Origin: an uncultured Microbacterium sp.
GTDB lineage: Bacteria; Actinomycetota; Actinomycetes; Actinomycetales; Microbacteriaceae
DNA length: 11,191 nucleotides
Reading direction: 5' to 3'
Assembly (NCBI GenBank): GCA_937926065.1
Contig: CALANM010000029.1
Location: 1-11,191, forward strand
Shown here: positions 1 through 6,438 of the stretch, in pieces
Layout: each line of letters starts with the position of its first letter
Numbering within the stretch: the stretch's first letter is position 1
Program-made: the position numbers and the translations under genes
Notes under the pieces: model-generated
What the model was told of the DNA's origin: nothing
Seen by the model: only the letters and a program-made list of their open reading frames with translations
Database searches by the model: none

Positions 1-96
1 CCGAAGGGCGCAGACAAGGCGAAGCCGAAGGGCGCAGACAAGGCGAAGCCGAAGGGCGCAGACAAGGCGAAGCCGAAGGGCGCAGACAAGGCGAAG
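1..96 (+). repeat. Perfect 24-bp tandem repeat, four copies (may continue upstream)
   Basis: Four identical 24-bp units (1-24, 25-48, 49-72, 73-96) lie head to tail, and a degenerate fifth unit starts at 97 and diverges after the first seven bases. Each unit encodes PKGADKAK in the reading frame of the partial gene. Identity at synonymous sites points to recent expansion by slippage or unequal exchange. The array touches the window edge, so the true copy number is unknown. Confidence 0.95.
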
Positions 97-312
97 CCGA
101 AGGACGCCGAGAAGCGCAAGGCGGACAGAGACGCGGAGAAGGCGCACCGCGAGGCGAAGAAGGACGCCGAGAAGAAGGCACGGGAGGCTGCCCAGGAGCA
201 GCGCAAGAGGGAACGCGAGGCCCGCACGCCCGGGCCCGGTGCGGACGGCGACCGCCCGGCCGAGTACTCGGCCTCGTCCCCCGCGGGTACGACGCTGCTC
301 GCGGCCCTGTGA
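1..312 (+). CDS. C-terminal part of a Lys/Ala-rich protein of unknown function (5' end outside window)
   Basis: The frame is open from base 1 to a TGA at 310-312 and yields 103 residues; the start lies upstream of the window. The visible part begins with four exact copies of the octapeptide PKGADKAK (residues 1-32). A charged stretch rich in Lys, Glu, Arg and Ala follows (about 33-76, containing KDAEK twice), which should be helical and possibly coiled coil. A Pro/Gly-containing segment then leads to a short non-charged tail ending in TTLLAAL. No catalytic motif, membrane helix or signal is visible. Such tails are seen on nucleic-acid-binding, ribosome-associated and cell-envelope proteins, but nothing here decides between these. 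I do not recognise the family. Reality of the frame is supported by the codon-phased 24-bp repeat, G/C-biased third positions and a clean stop before the next gene's promoter. Confidence 0.72.
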   Translation, partial: PKGADKAKPKGADKAKPKGADKAKPKGADKAKPKDAEKRKADRDAEKAHREAKKDAEKKAREAAQEQRKREREARTPGPGADGDRPAEYSASSPAGTTLLAAL

Positions 313-346
313 TCCGGATTCCCCGCCGATCCCCAGCCCTCCGTCC

Positions 347-352
347 TAGCCT
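347..352 (+). promoter_or_regulatory. Putative -10 hexamer (TAGCCT) of the lipoprotein gene
   Basis: TAGCCT fits the actinobacterial TANNNT -10 pattern and lies 24 nt before the ATG at 377. Transcription would start near 359 and leave a leader of about 18 nt that contains the ribosome binding site. No clear -35 box is seen, which is common in this group. Confidence 0.4.
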
Positions 353-366
353 GGCGTCAGTCATCG

Positions 367-372
367 AGGAGG
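367..372 (+). promoter_or_regulatory. Strong ribosome binding site of the lipoprotein gene (AGGAGG)
   Basis: A full-consensus AGGAGG lies four bases before the ATG at 377, inside a longer GAGGAGGAG run (366-374). It fixes the start of the lipoprotein. The spacing is short, so the real anchor may be the first AGG. Confidence 0.75.
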
Positions 373-376
373 AGTC

Positions 377-805
377 ATGCGCACGCGCCTCGTCACGGCA
401 TCCGTCGTCGTCTTCCTGTGCGCGCTCACCGGATGCGCCTCGGGAGGTCCCATGTCAGATCCGTACGCACCGCGGCCGTCGTCGTCGCCCGCGAGTTCGC
501 CCGCACCCTCATCGGCGGCCGGCACGCGGGGCCCGATCGGTCCGACAGGCACCCCGACCGACGTCCCCGCCGACCGATGGGCGGCGATCCAGGACGATCT
601 CAAGAAGCGCGGCGTCGACGGCACGCCCGAGCTCGTGTCGGCCGAGGCGGTGACCTTCACCGACGGCTCCCTGGGCTGCCCGAGCCCCGGCCAGTCGTAC
701 ACGCAGGCGCTCGTCGACGGGATGCGGGTCGTGGTGTCGGTAGACGGCCGGCAGTACGACTACCGGTTCGGCGAGGGCGGCGGCCCCAGGCTCTGCACGC
801 GCTGA
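377..805 (+). CDS. Small secreted lipoprotein with a conserved C-terminal SLGCP motif
   Basis: This is a 142-residue putative lipoprotein. The N-terminus has Arg2/Arg4, a hydrophobic core, and the lipobox L17-T18-G19-C20, so Cys20 should be lipidated and anchored on the outer face of the membrane. Residues 21-65 form a Ser/Pro/Ala-rich flexible tether. The folded part (about 66-142) carries the signature DGSLGCPSPGQSYTQ followed by an RVVVSVDGRQYDYR strand and a C-terminal GGPRLC. From memory, this signature recurs in small secreted proteins of unknown function from many bacteria. Cys101 and Cys140 could form a disulfide, an inference from their placement. The start is fixed by AGGAGG just upstream. 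The gene converges on the large extracellular protease gene, and a hairpin separates the stops. The family has no assigned activity, and a link to the protease is suggested only by position and shared extracytoplasmic location. Confidence 0.85.
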   Translation: MRTRLVTASVVVFLCALTGCASGGPMSDPYAPRPSSSPASSPAPSSAAGTRGPIGPTGTPTDVPADRWAAIQDDLKKRGVDGTPELVSAEAVTFTDGSLGCPSPGQSYTQALVDGMRVVVSVDGRQYDYRFGEGGGPRLCTR

Positions 806-828
806 CGCTCCCTCCGCGCGCCGACAGA

Positions 829-862
829 CCGAAGGGGCGGCGCCTGCGCACCGCCCCTCCGG
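829..862. terminator. Bidirectional hairpin between convergent lipoprotein and protease genes
   Basis: AGGGGCGG (833-840) pairs exactly with CCGCCCCT (851-858). The stem extends outward by CCG/CGG (829-831 with 860-862) across one mismatch. It sits 23 bp after the lipoprotein stop and 24 bp before the protease stop, the expected place for a shared terminator. No T-run follows on either strand, so efficiency is uncertain. Confidence 0.6.
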
Positions 863-886
863 CCTGAAGGGTCTCGCCGAGGAGGG

Positions 887-3800
887 TCACTTGACCTTCA
901 GCAGCAGGGCCTCCTTCGCGCCGGACTGGTTGTCGAACACGACGACCATCTGGCCCAGCGGCTTCTGCGCGGTCTTCGCGGCCTTGTCCACCGTGAACGA
1001 CGCCGACACCTTGCCGCGCTTCGGGACCGTGAGGTCGTCGACGCTGCTGTATGCCGGAGCGTTCGGGTCGTAGGTCGCGACACCGGCGATCTCGTCTTCG
1101 CCGCCCGAGGTGAGGCTGTAGCCGGCGACCGAGTAGTCGAACGCACCGGTCACGCCGATGTCGCTCGCCCACACCGGCAGCAGGATCGTGCTGCTGTCGG
1201 TCGGCGCCGTCGCGAGGTAGCCCGCGGCGAACGTCTGGCGGGTCGCGATGCGATAGAGGAAGACCTCCGTCACTCCGTCGACGCTGCCAGCGCGCAGCGC
1301 GCCCGAGTCGTACGAGAACACGATCCAGTCGGGGGTGCCGTCGCGGTTCACGTCGATCACGACGTCGAACTCGTTGTTGGCGCCGTTCGACCACCGCCTG
1401 TGCGTGTTCACGGCGAACTCGAGCACCTGCTCGCTGCCCTCCATGTACGTGCGCACACCCGCGGCGCGAAGGTCGTACCCGGTGTCGGCGACCGACTTCG
1501 GGGCGTCCTTCTTGTCGTTCAGACCCCACTGGTACACGCTCGCCTGCGCGTTCAGCGCGCCGAGGGTGTTGCGGAGCGTGAGCTTCTTGGTCGAGCTGTC
1601 GCCCTTGCCCTTGCCCTTGCCCTTGCCGTGGTCCTTGCCCTTCGAGGCGGTGCTGGCGGAGCCGTGCTTCGACGGCGATGCCGAGACCGTCGCGCTCACC
1701 TTGCTGGTCGAGCGGGGCACCACCAGGTACGGCACGCGCAGCGTCGCATCGGACGAGGTCAGGACGACATCGCCCGAGATCTCGTAGAACGCGAACTGGT
1801 CGTCCGGCAGCAGCGACGTCGGAACGTCCTTCGCGGATGCCGAGACCGACACGACGAGCTTGGCCGTGCCGCCGGCGCGCACCGTGATCTTCTTCTGGCT
1901 GAACTTGACGTTCGCCTTGATCGACTGCGCCGTGGGCGCCGACGACACGGTGAAGGTCACCGGCTTCTTGCCGTCGTTGCGGATCGTGACGGTCTTGACC
2001 CCGCCGAATCCGAGCGACGACTCCTGCACGCCGTAGCTGAGGGCCGCTTCGCGGGCCCAGCCGCTGTCGGTGCGGAACGCGTCACCGGTGGCCGTCACGG
2101 TCGTCGCCACAGCCTGCGCCGTGTCGACGAGTCCGACGCCGCCGCGGGTGAGGCTCTGACCGGCGACCTTGTCGGGGTCGGCCGTCGACACGATCGCCGC
2201 GGCGACCTGCGGAGCGGTCCATGACGGGTGCGACTGCACCGTCAGCGCCGCGACGCCGGCCACATGCGGGGACGCCATCGAGGTGCCCGAGATGATCGCG
2301 GCCTCGCTGCCGGTGCCGACACCGGCCGACGCGATCGACACACCCGGTGCCGCCACGTCGGGGCTGATGGCCCCGTCACCCGAGCGCGGGCCCGACGACG
2401 AGAACGACGCGTAGCCGCGGAAGCCCGGGTTGGCGATCTCCGCCGCCGCGAGAGTCGCCGTCGCGCCGTCCACGAACGCCGCGCCGTCGCTCAGGCGCAC
2501 CCCGAGGAACGGGATCGTCACGACGAAGGGCGTGTTGTCATCCGGGTTCGACGTGATCCGGCCCTCGTACGGGGGCAGCGAGTCGTCGCTGTTGACCATC
2601 ACCACCGCCGCCGCACCGGCCTGCTCACCGAAGATCGCCTTGGCGACGCGGGCGCAGGTGCCGCGCTCGACGACGGCGAGCTGGCTGCCGCCGGGAACGA
2701 CTCCGGCCTGAGTGAAGGAGGCCGCCGAGCAGCCGAGCGCCTCGTTGACGTTAGCCGTGGCGGGGTCGTCGGTGACGCGCACGACCTCGAGCGAGCCGAG
2801 CCCTTCGAGCGAGGCGCCGTTGGCGTTGATGGCCTCGACGTCGGTGCCGTCGACCGTGATCGTCGCGCCGGGGAAGGTCTCGGAGCTGTCGACAGCCGAC
2901 ACCGCGATGACGCCGTCGCCCGTGCCGGGCGAGCCGGTCAGGTAGGGGCTGGGGCCGGAGTTGCCGGCCGAGGCGACGACGACGACTCCCGCGCCCACCG
3001 CGTTGCTGGCGGCGACCGCATCCGGGTCGTCTCCTCGTCCGAACGACGAGCCGAGCGACATGTTGATGACGTCCATGCCGTTGGCGACGGCCCAGTCGAT
3101 CGCGGGGACGACCACGTCGGTCGAGCCGTCGCACCCGAACACGCGCACGGCGTAGATGTCGGCCTCGGGCGCGACACCCGGCCCGACGCGGAACGTCTGC
3201 GACGCCGTCGTGGAGTCGTACGGGCCCGTGTAGGTCGAGCCGTCGTCGTTGACCCCGGAGCCGGCCGCCGTGCCGGCGACATGCGAGCCGTGGCCGTTGC
3301 AGTCGAGCGGGTTGGGGTCGGGATGCGGGACCGGCTGGTAGGTCTCGCTCGCGGGGTCGGCGTTGTAGTCGTCGCCGACGAGGTCGATGCCGCCCTTCAC
3401 GCGAGGAGCCGCGGGACCGAAGAGCGCCGGGTCGGCCGACTCGTCGGAGGTCGCCGCCGCAGCCTGGAAGGCCTCGACCGTGCCCGGTCCGCCGAATGCG
3501 GCGTGCGTGTAGTCGACGCCGGTGTCGAGGATCGCGACCTTCACGTTCGCGCCCGTGTAGCCGGTGTCTTCCCATACCTGCGGAACGCCGAGGAACGGCA
3601 CCGACACAGCGTTGTCGAGCTCATAGGTGCGCACGGGGTGCACGGCCACCACGCCGGGCAGGTCGGCGACGGCGTCGAGCTGCGTGGCCGGGACGACGGC
3701 CTGGATGCCGTTGTACGCCGACTGCATCTGCGCCTGGATCTTGCCGCCCTTGCCCGTGATCGAGCCGCGAATCGAGTCCTGGGCCTTCTTGAGCTTGCCC

Positions 3801-4066
3801 TTGACCGCAGACCGCTCGGAAGCGGTGAGCTTGCGGCCCTTCTCGGCCTGGACGACGGCGACGGGGTCGCCCTTCATCTCGATGATGACCGTCACGCGGC
3901 CGTCGGCATCGACCGATCGAGGGGTGATGCCTTCGCTGATCTCGCCGCGCGTTCCGGCCGACGAGGACTTCGGCGAGGAGGACTCCTCGCCGGTTGCGGC
4001 CAGGGCCGCCGTGGATGGCAGCATCAGCGCGATCGCGCCGATGACAGCCAGGATGCGTCGTTGCAA
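887..4066 (-). CDS. Secreted multidomain subtilisin-like serine protease (S8 family, Vpr-like, with PA insert)
   Basis: The product is a large extracellular endopeptidase of about 1059 residues, numbered here from the TTG at 4066. Residues 1-23 form a signal peptide (QRR, hydrophobic core, ALA cleavage site). Residues about 58-150 resemble an I9 propeptide, the intramolecular chaperone and inhibitor. The catalytic triad is Asp181 (ILDTGVD), His259 (NGHGSHVAG) and Ser596 (SGTSMASPH), with oxyanion Asn369 (SAGNSG). A PA domain (about 420-535) is inserted between His and Ser, as in Vpr and C5a-peptidase relatives. An Ig/Fn3-like region (about 675-785), a Gly-Lys linker (about 809-822) and a C-terminal domain (about 830-1059) of unknown function follow. 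The last contains a DVNRDGTPD loop that looks calcium-binding. I prefer the TTG start because AGGCGG lies 7 nt upstream and it gives a compact signal peptide. A GTG at 4099 is in frame (1070 residues) but has only AAGG before it. The role is probably peptide scavenging or protein processing outside the cell. Confidence 0.95.
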   Translation of the reverse strand: MQRRILAVIGAIALMLPSTAALAATGEESSSPKSSSAGTRGEISEGITPRSVDADGRVTVIIEMKGDPVAVVQAEKGRKLTASERSAVKGKLKKAQDSIRGSITGKGGKIQAQMQSAYNGIQAVVPATQLDAVADLPGVVAVHPVRTYELDNAVSVPFLGVPQVWEDTGYTGANVKVAILDTGVDYTHAAFGGPGTVEAFQAAAATSDESADPALFGPAAPRVKGGIDLVGDDYNADPASETYQPVPHPDPNPLDCNGHGSHVAGTAAGSGVNDDGSTYTGPYDSTTASQTFRVGPGVAPEADIYAVRVFGCDGSTDVVVPAIDWAVANGMDVINMSLGSSFGRGDDPDAVAASNAVGAGVVVVASAGNSGPSPYLTGSPGTGDGVIAVSAVDSSETFPGATITVDGTDVEAINANGASLEGLGSLEVVRVTDDPATANVNEALGCSAASFTQAGVVPGGSQLAVVERGTCARVAKAIFGEQAGAAAVVMVNSDDSLPPYEGRITSNPDDNTPFVVTIPFLGVRLSDGAAFVDGATATLAAAEIANPGFRGYASFSSSGPRSGDGAISPDVAAPGVSIASAGVGTGSEAAIISGTSMASPHVAGVAALTVQSHPSWTAPQVAAAIVSTADPDKVAGQSLTRGGVGLVDTAQAVATTVTATGDAFRTDSGWAREAALSYGVQESSLGFGGVKTVTIRNDGKKPVTFTVSSAPTAQSIKANVKFSQKKITVRAGGTAKLVVSVSASAKDVPTSLLPDDQFAFYEISGDVVLTSSDATLRVPYLVVPRSTSKVSATVSASPSKHGSASTASKGKDHGKGKGKGKGDSSTKKLTLRNTLGALNAQASVYQWGLNDKKDAPKSVADTGYDLRAAGVRTYMEGSEQVLEFAVNTHRRWSNGANNEFDVVIDVNRDGTPDWIVFSYDSGALRAGSVDGVTEVFLYRIATRQTFAAGYLATAPTDSSTILLPVWASDIGVTGAFDYSVAGYSLTSGGEDEIAGVATYDPNAPAYSSVDDLTVPKRGKVSASFTVDKAAKTAQKPLGQMVVVFDNQSGAKEALLLKVK
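1602..1625 (-). repeat. Hexanucleotide repeat encoding the (Gly-Lys)n linker of the protease
   Basis: Four tandem copies of CCCTTG on the plus strand read as alternating Lys and Gly codons (AAG GGC) in the protease gene. They give the run GKGKGKGK just before the C-terminal domain, and related imperfect units continue to about 1642. The tract makes a flexible, strongly basic hinge. As a hexamer it could change length without shifting the frame. Confidence 0.85.
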
Positions 4067-4073
4067 GGTGGGT

Positions 4074-4079
4074 CCGCCT
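4074..4079 (-). promoter_or_regulatory. Ribosome binding site supporting the TTG start of the protease
   Basis: On the minus strand AGGCGG lies seven bases before the TTG at 4066. It is a better site than anything before the upstream in-frame GTG at 4099, where only AAGG is seen. It is the main reason for choosing the shorter protein. Confidence 0.5.
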
Positions 4080-4129
4080 TTCGTGCAGGAGCCTGACACC
4101 GCTGCCTTGGTTGAGCAGTGGCTGAAAGG

Positions 4130-4135
4130 AGGCTA
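4130..4135 (-). promoter_or_regulatory. Putative -10 hexamer (TAGCCT) of the protease gene
   Basis: On the minus strand TAGCCT (identical to the hexamer before the lipoprotein gene) lies in the 134-bp gap between the gdpD stop and the protease start. Transcription from it would begin near 4123 and give a leader of about 57 nt to the TTG. A perfect palindrome GCACGTGC (4137-4144) sits directly upstream. No good -35 box is visible. Confidence 0.35.
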
Positions 4136-4164
4136 TGCACGTGCTGTGCGTCGGCGTAACAGGT

Positions 4165-4180
4165 ATGAGAGAAGTCTCAT
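4165..4180. promoter_or_regulatory. Inverted repeat ATGAGA-N4-TCTCAT upstream of the protease gene
   Basis: A perfect 6-4-6 inverted repeat lies in a locally A/T-richer stretch about 30-45 bp upstream of the putative protease -10. The position suits an operator or activator site. It also lies 20 bp past the gdpD stop, so it could form a weak hairpin ending that transcript. A short A/T-containing stem and no T-run make the terminator reading less likely. Confidence 0.4.
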
Positions 4181-4200
4181 CTGCATTACTGACCGATCGC

Positions 4201-5208
4201 TCAGCCCAAGACCGAGGCCCCCAGGTCGGGCTGGTCGAAGAACATCCCGTCAACGCCCGAATCGGCGAGCTCGCGCCACTCCGACTCGTAGTCGCCGAAG
4301 GCGGCACGCCCGCCCCGCAGACGGTGGCGGCGCTCCAGGAAGGCGTTCTCCGGACGACACGTCCACGCGAACACGCGCAGCCCGCGCTCGTGCGCGTCGG
4401 CGACCACGCTCCGCGGCGGCGCTCCCGGCCGGCGACCTGCCGCGAGGATCATCGCCTTGTCGAGGCTGATGCCGTCGAACCGGCCGGCGAGGGCGTCGAG
4501 CCCCCGCGGCGAGGCCAGGCGCCGGTACGTGGGGGCGGCATCAGCGCCCATCGCCGACACCAGGTCGTACGGCCTCCCCTGCGCTTCGAGAAGGAAGACG
4601 AACGAGCCACGGATGCCGTGACCCCGCAGCTGCTCGAGCACAGTCTGCTCGAAGGACTCGACGATGAGCGGATGCTCCCCCGCTCCCCACTCTGCCGCGA
4701 CAAGCTCAGCCGCGATGAGCCCCGCCACATCGAACCCCAGCGAGTGGAAGTACGTCGCGTGCTTGACCTCCAGCACGACCCCGCACTCGCGTCCATGCTC
4801 GAGGGATGCCGCGGCGACGAGGTCGAGCACCTCGCGCAGGCGCAGCGGCGGCTGCTGTCCGTCGAAGCTCGCACTGGCCGGCCGCAGCTTCGGCAGCCGC
4901 TCCCGGCAGCGCAGCGTCGACAGCTCGTCCCACGTGAAGTCCTCCGTGAACCAGCCTGTGATCGGCGCCCCGTCGACGACCTTCGTCGTGCGCCGGCCGG
5001 CGAACCGGGCGTGATCCGCGACGTCTGTCGTCGAGCCGATCTCGTTCTCATGCCGCACCACGGCGACGCCGTCGCGTGTGAACACGACGTCGGGCTCGAC
5101 GGCATCCGCCCCCAGCGCAAGCGCGAGCTCGTACGACGACCGGGTGTGCTCGGGCCGGTAGCCGGGGGCGCCGCGGTGCCCGATGATGAGCGGCGATCGG
5201 CGAGGCAT
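4201..5208 (-). CDS. Glycerophosphodiester phosphodiesterase (GDPD family)
   Basis: This 335-residue protein should hydrolyse glycerophosphodiesters from phospholipid turnover to sn-glycerol 3-phosphate and an alcohol, using a divalent metal. The TIM-barrel GDPD signature is complete: GHRG with His11, VEPD with Glu38 and Asp40 as metal ligands, a second His at position 53 (VVRHENE) as the catalytic acid/base partner, and LEVKH with Glu147 and Lys149. TTDVADHARFAGR, GWFTEDFT and a closing DGMFFDQPD fit the GlpQ-like bacterial subgroup. No signal peptide or membrane helix precedes the first strand, so it should be cytosolic, unlike periplasmic GlpQ. I start at the ATG at 5208. The frame stays open far upstream, but that sequence does not resemble the family and would cross the divergent promoter region. 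A TANNNT box six bases before this ATG and the lack of a ribosome binding site suggest a leaderless mRNA. No glycerol transporter or kinase gene is adjacent. Confidence 0.93.
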   Translation of the reverse strand: MPRRSPLIIGHRGAPGYRPEHTRSSYELALALGADAVEPDVVFTRDGVAVVRHENEIGSTTDVADHARFAGRRTTKVVDGAPITGWFTEDFTWDELSTLRCRERLPKLRPASASFDGQQPPLRLREVLDLVAAASLEHGRECGVVLEVKHATYFHSLGFDVAGLIAAELVAAEWGAGEHPLIVESFEQTVLEQLRGHGIRGSFVFLLEAQGRPYDLVSAMGADAAPTYRRLASPRGLDALAGRFDGISLDKAMILAAGRRPGAPPRSVVADAHERGLRVFAWTCRPENAFLERRHRLRGGRAAFGDYESEWRELADSGVDGMFFDQPDLGASVLG

Positions 5209-5214
5209 CGTCTC

Positions 5215-5220
5215 AGAGTA
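5215..5220 (-). promoter_or_regulatory. Putative -10 hexamer (TACTCT) placing gdpD on a leaderless mRNA
   Basis: On the minus strand TACTCT ends six bases before the ATG at 5208. Because the start point normally lies 6-8 bp past the -10 box, the transcript would begin at or next to the A of the ATG. No Shine-Dalgarno sequence is present between them. Confidence 0.5.
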
Positions 5221-5339
5221 GCGACGGGCGCCCGATTCCCCTGCTCCGACGGACTGTCCCGGGCGCCGTGTTCGCTCAGGGCGGGCGGTTCTTGGCGCTC
5301 TCACAGCGGCACGCCTGCCCACGGCGACACCCCACCGGA

Positions 5340-5345
5340 TACGCT
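5340..5345 (+). promoter_or_regulatory. Putative -10 hexamer (TACGCT) of the BI-1/YccA-type gene
   Basis: TACGCT, in the context GGATACGCTG, matches TANNNT and resembles GGATACGGTG before the polymerase gene at 6439. Transcription would start near 5352 and leave a leader of about 40 nt. It lies in the 184-bp region between two divergent genes. I see nothing else definite in that region. Confidence 0.42.
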
Positions 5346-5392
5346 GAGAACCACAGCACCGCGCTGTGCACCGATTTGGAGTGAGAGAGACC

Positions 5393-6316
5393 ATGGCCTC
5401 CAGCAACTTCGCATTCAACAACCCGGCGTTCCAAGAGCATCGCCCAGGGCTCACCCCGCCGCCCGCGCAGCAGGCAGGCACCCAGACGCAGTACGCATCG
5501 GCCGCGCACGCCGGCATGAACGCCGCCGCCGACGCGCAGCTCGAGGGGATGTTCGCCGCACCGCCGGCCGGCGCGATCCAGACCGGCCGCATGACGGTCG
5601 AAGACACCGTCCTGAAGACCCTCAGCCTGTTCGCGATCCTGCTGGTCACGGCGGTCGTCGGCTGGGTGTGGACCCTCGGCGGCGCCTTCTCGCGCGGCCA
5701 GGTCGCGTCCGTCGACCAGATCACGATCGTGCCGTGGATCGTCGGCGCGCTCGGCGGCTTCGTGCTCGCCATGATCGTGGCATTCACGTCGCGCAAGAAG
5801 GTTCGCCCGGCGCTCATCTTCGGCTACGCCGCGTTCGAGGGCCTCTTCGTCGGCGGCATCTCGGCGTACTTCGACTTCATCTGGCCCGGCATCGTGATGC
5901 AGGCCACCCTCGCGACGCTCGCCGTCGTGGGTGTCACGCTCGCGCTGTTCGCCAGCGGGAAGATCCGCGCCTCCGCCCGCGCGACGAAGGTCTTCATGAT
6001 CGCCCTCGTCGGCTACCTCGTGTTCTCGCTGCTCAACCTCGTGCTGATGTGGACGAACGTCATCCCGCAGGAGCTCGCGTTCGGCATCCGCAGCGCGACG
6101 ATCGCCGGCATCCCGATCGGCCTCATTCTCGGCGTGCTCGTCGTGATCATGGCCGCCTACTCGCTCGTGCTCGACTTCGACCAGATCCAGCAGGGCGTGC
6201 GCAATGGCGCTCCCCGTGAGCTCGGCTGGCTCGGTGGCTTCGGCATCATGGTGACCGTCGTCTGGCTGTACGTCGAGATCCTGCGCATGATCGCGATCCT
6301 GCGCGGAAACGACTGA
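5393..6316 (+). CDS. Bax inhibitor-1/YccA family integral membrane protein
   Basis: The product is 307 residues long. Residues 1-70 are hydrophilic and Ala/Pro/Gln-rich, opening with an Asn/Phe-rich NFAFNNPAF motif typical of the bacterial BaxI_1 branch. Seven predicted helices follow at about 76-96, 111-131, 139-160, 165-187, 200-220, 238-260 and 278-303. The segment LDFDQIQQG after helix 6 holds the acidic pair (Asp261, Asp263) characteristic of the superfamily; in characterised BI-1 homologues such aspartates act in pH-dependent calcium leak. The true substrate in actinobacteria is not established. I chose the ATG at 5393 over an upstream in-frame GTG (5366) because the family motif starts here and GGAG (5378-5381) lies upstream, though its 11-base spacing is long. 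The gene is monocistronic, divergent from gdpD and closed by a strong terminator. Confidence 0.93.
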   Translation: MASSNFAFNNPAFQEHRPGLTPPPAQQAGTQTQYASAAHAGMNAAADAQLEGMFAAPPAGAIQTGRMTVEDTVLKTLSLFAILLVTAVVGWVWTLGGAFSRGQVASVDQITIVPWIVGALGGFVLAMIVAFTSRKKVRPALIFGYAAFEGLFVGGISAYFDFIWPGIVMQATLATLAVVGVTLALFASGKIRASARATKVFMIALVGYLVFSLLNLVLMWTNVIPQELAFGIRSATIAGIPIGLILGVLVVIMAAYSLVLDFDQIQQGVRNGAPRELGWLGGFGIMVTVVWLYVEILRMIAILRGND

Positions 6317-6331
6317 CGCATCGCGCCTCTT

Positions 6332-6363
6332 CGAGGGCCGTCCGGTTCGCCGGGCGGCCCTCG
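6332..6363 (+). terminator. Intrinsic terminator with 14-bp stem and TTCG loop
   Basis: Bases 6332-6345 pair with 6350-6363 over 14 positions, of which one is a G-U pair, around the tetraloop TTCG (6346-6349). The sequence CTGTTTC follows, a modest T-tract. The hairpin starts 16 bp after the BI-1-type stop and separates it from the polymerase gene downstream. Confidence 0.85.
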
Positions 6364-6426
6364 CTGTTTCCTCGGGCGCGGTCGCGGCACCTGTCAAGCG
6401 GGGTGGCAGCGACGCCACGGCGGGGA

Positions 6427-6432
6427 TACGGT
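6427..6432 (+). promoter_or_regulatory. Putative -10 hexamer (TACGGT) placing the polymerase gene on a leaderless mRNA
   Basis: TACGGT ends six bases before the GTG at 6439, so transcription should begin at the start codon itself. The intervening GGCGCC is not a ribosome binding site. Just upstream is a small inverted repeat GTGGC-N6-GCCAC (6403-6418) that could be a protein site. Confidence 0.5.
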
Positions 6433-6438
6433 GGCGCC

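Noticed and set aside
1..96. CRISPR-like array
   Set aside because: The 24-bp units are contiguous with no spacers, and they are in phase with a coding frame.
309..653. Open frame overlapping the lipoprotein gene from 309
   Set aside because: Its translation is Arg/Ser/Pro-rich and has no signal or motif. The lipoprotein frame at 377 has a lipobox, a strong ribosome binding site and a conserved motif.
2228..4096. Plus-strand open frame of 622 codons opposite the protease gene
   Set aside because: It is antisense to an unmistakable subtilase. Its translation is Arg/Gly/Ala/Val/Asp-rich with no domain, as expected from the mirror frame of a GC-rich gene.
4165..4180. Inverted repeat as the definite terminator of gdpD
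   Set aside because: The stem is only six pairs with several A-T pairs and is not followed by a T-run. The location relative to the protease promoter fits a regulatory site better, although termination is not excluded.
5209..5817. Upstream extension of gdpD to an in-frame start near 5817
   Set aside because: It would run through the divergent intergenic region and into the BI-1-type gene on the opposite strand. GDPD homology begins right after the ATG at 5208.
4135..6219. Plus-strand open frame of 694 codons running across gdpD and into the BI-1-type gene
   Set aside because: It is antisense to gdpD and out of frame with the membrane protein gene, both clearly real. The translation is Arg-rich and lacks any recognisable motif.
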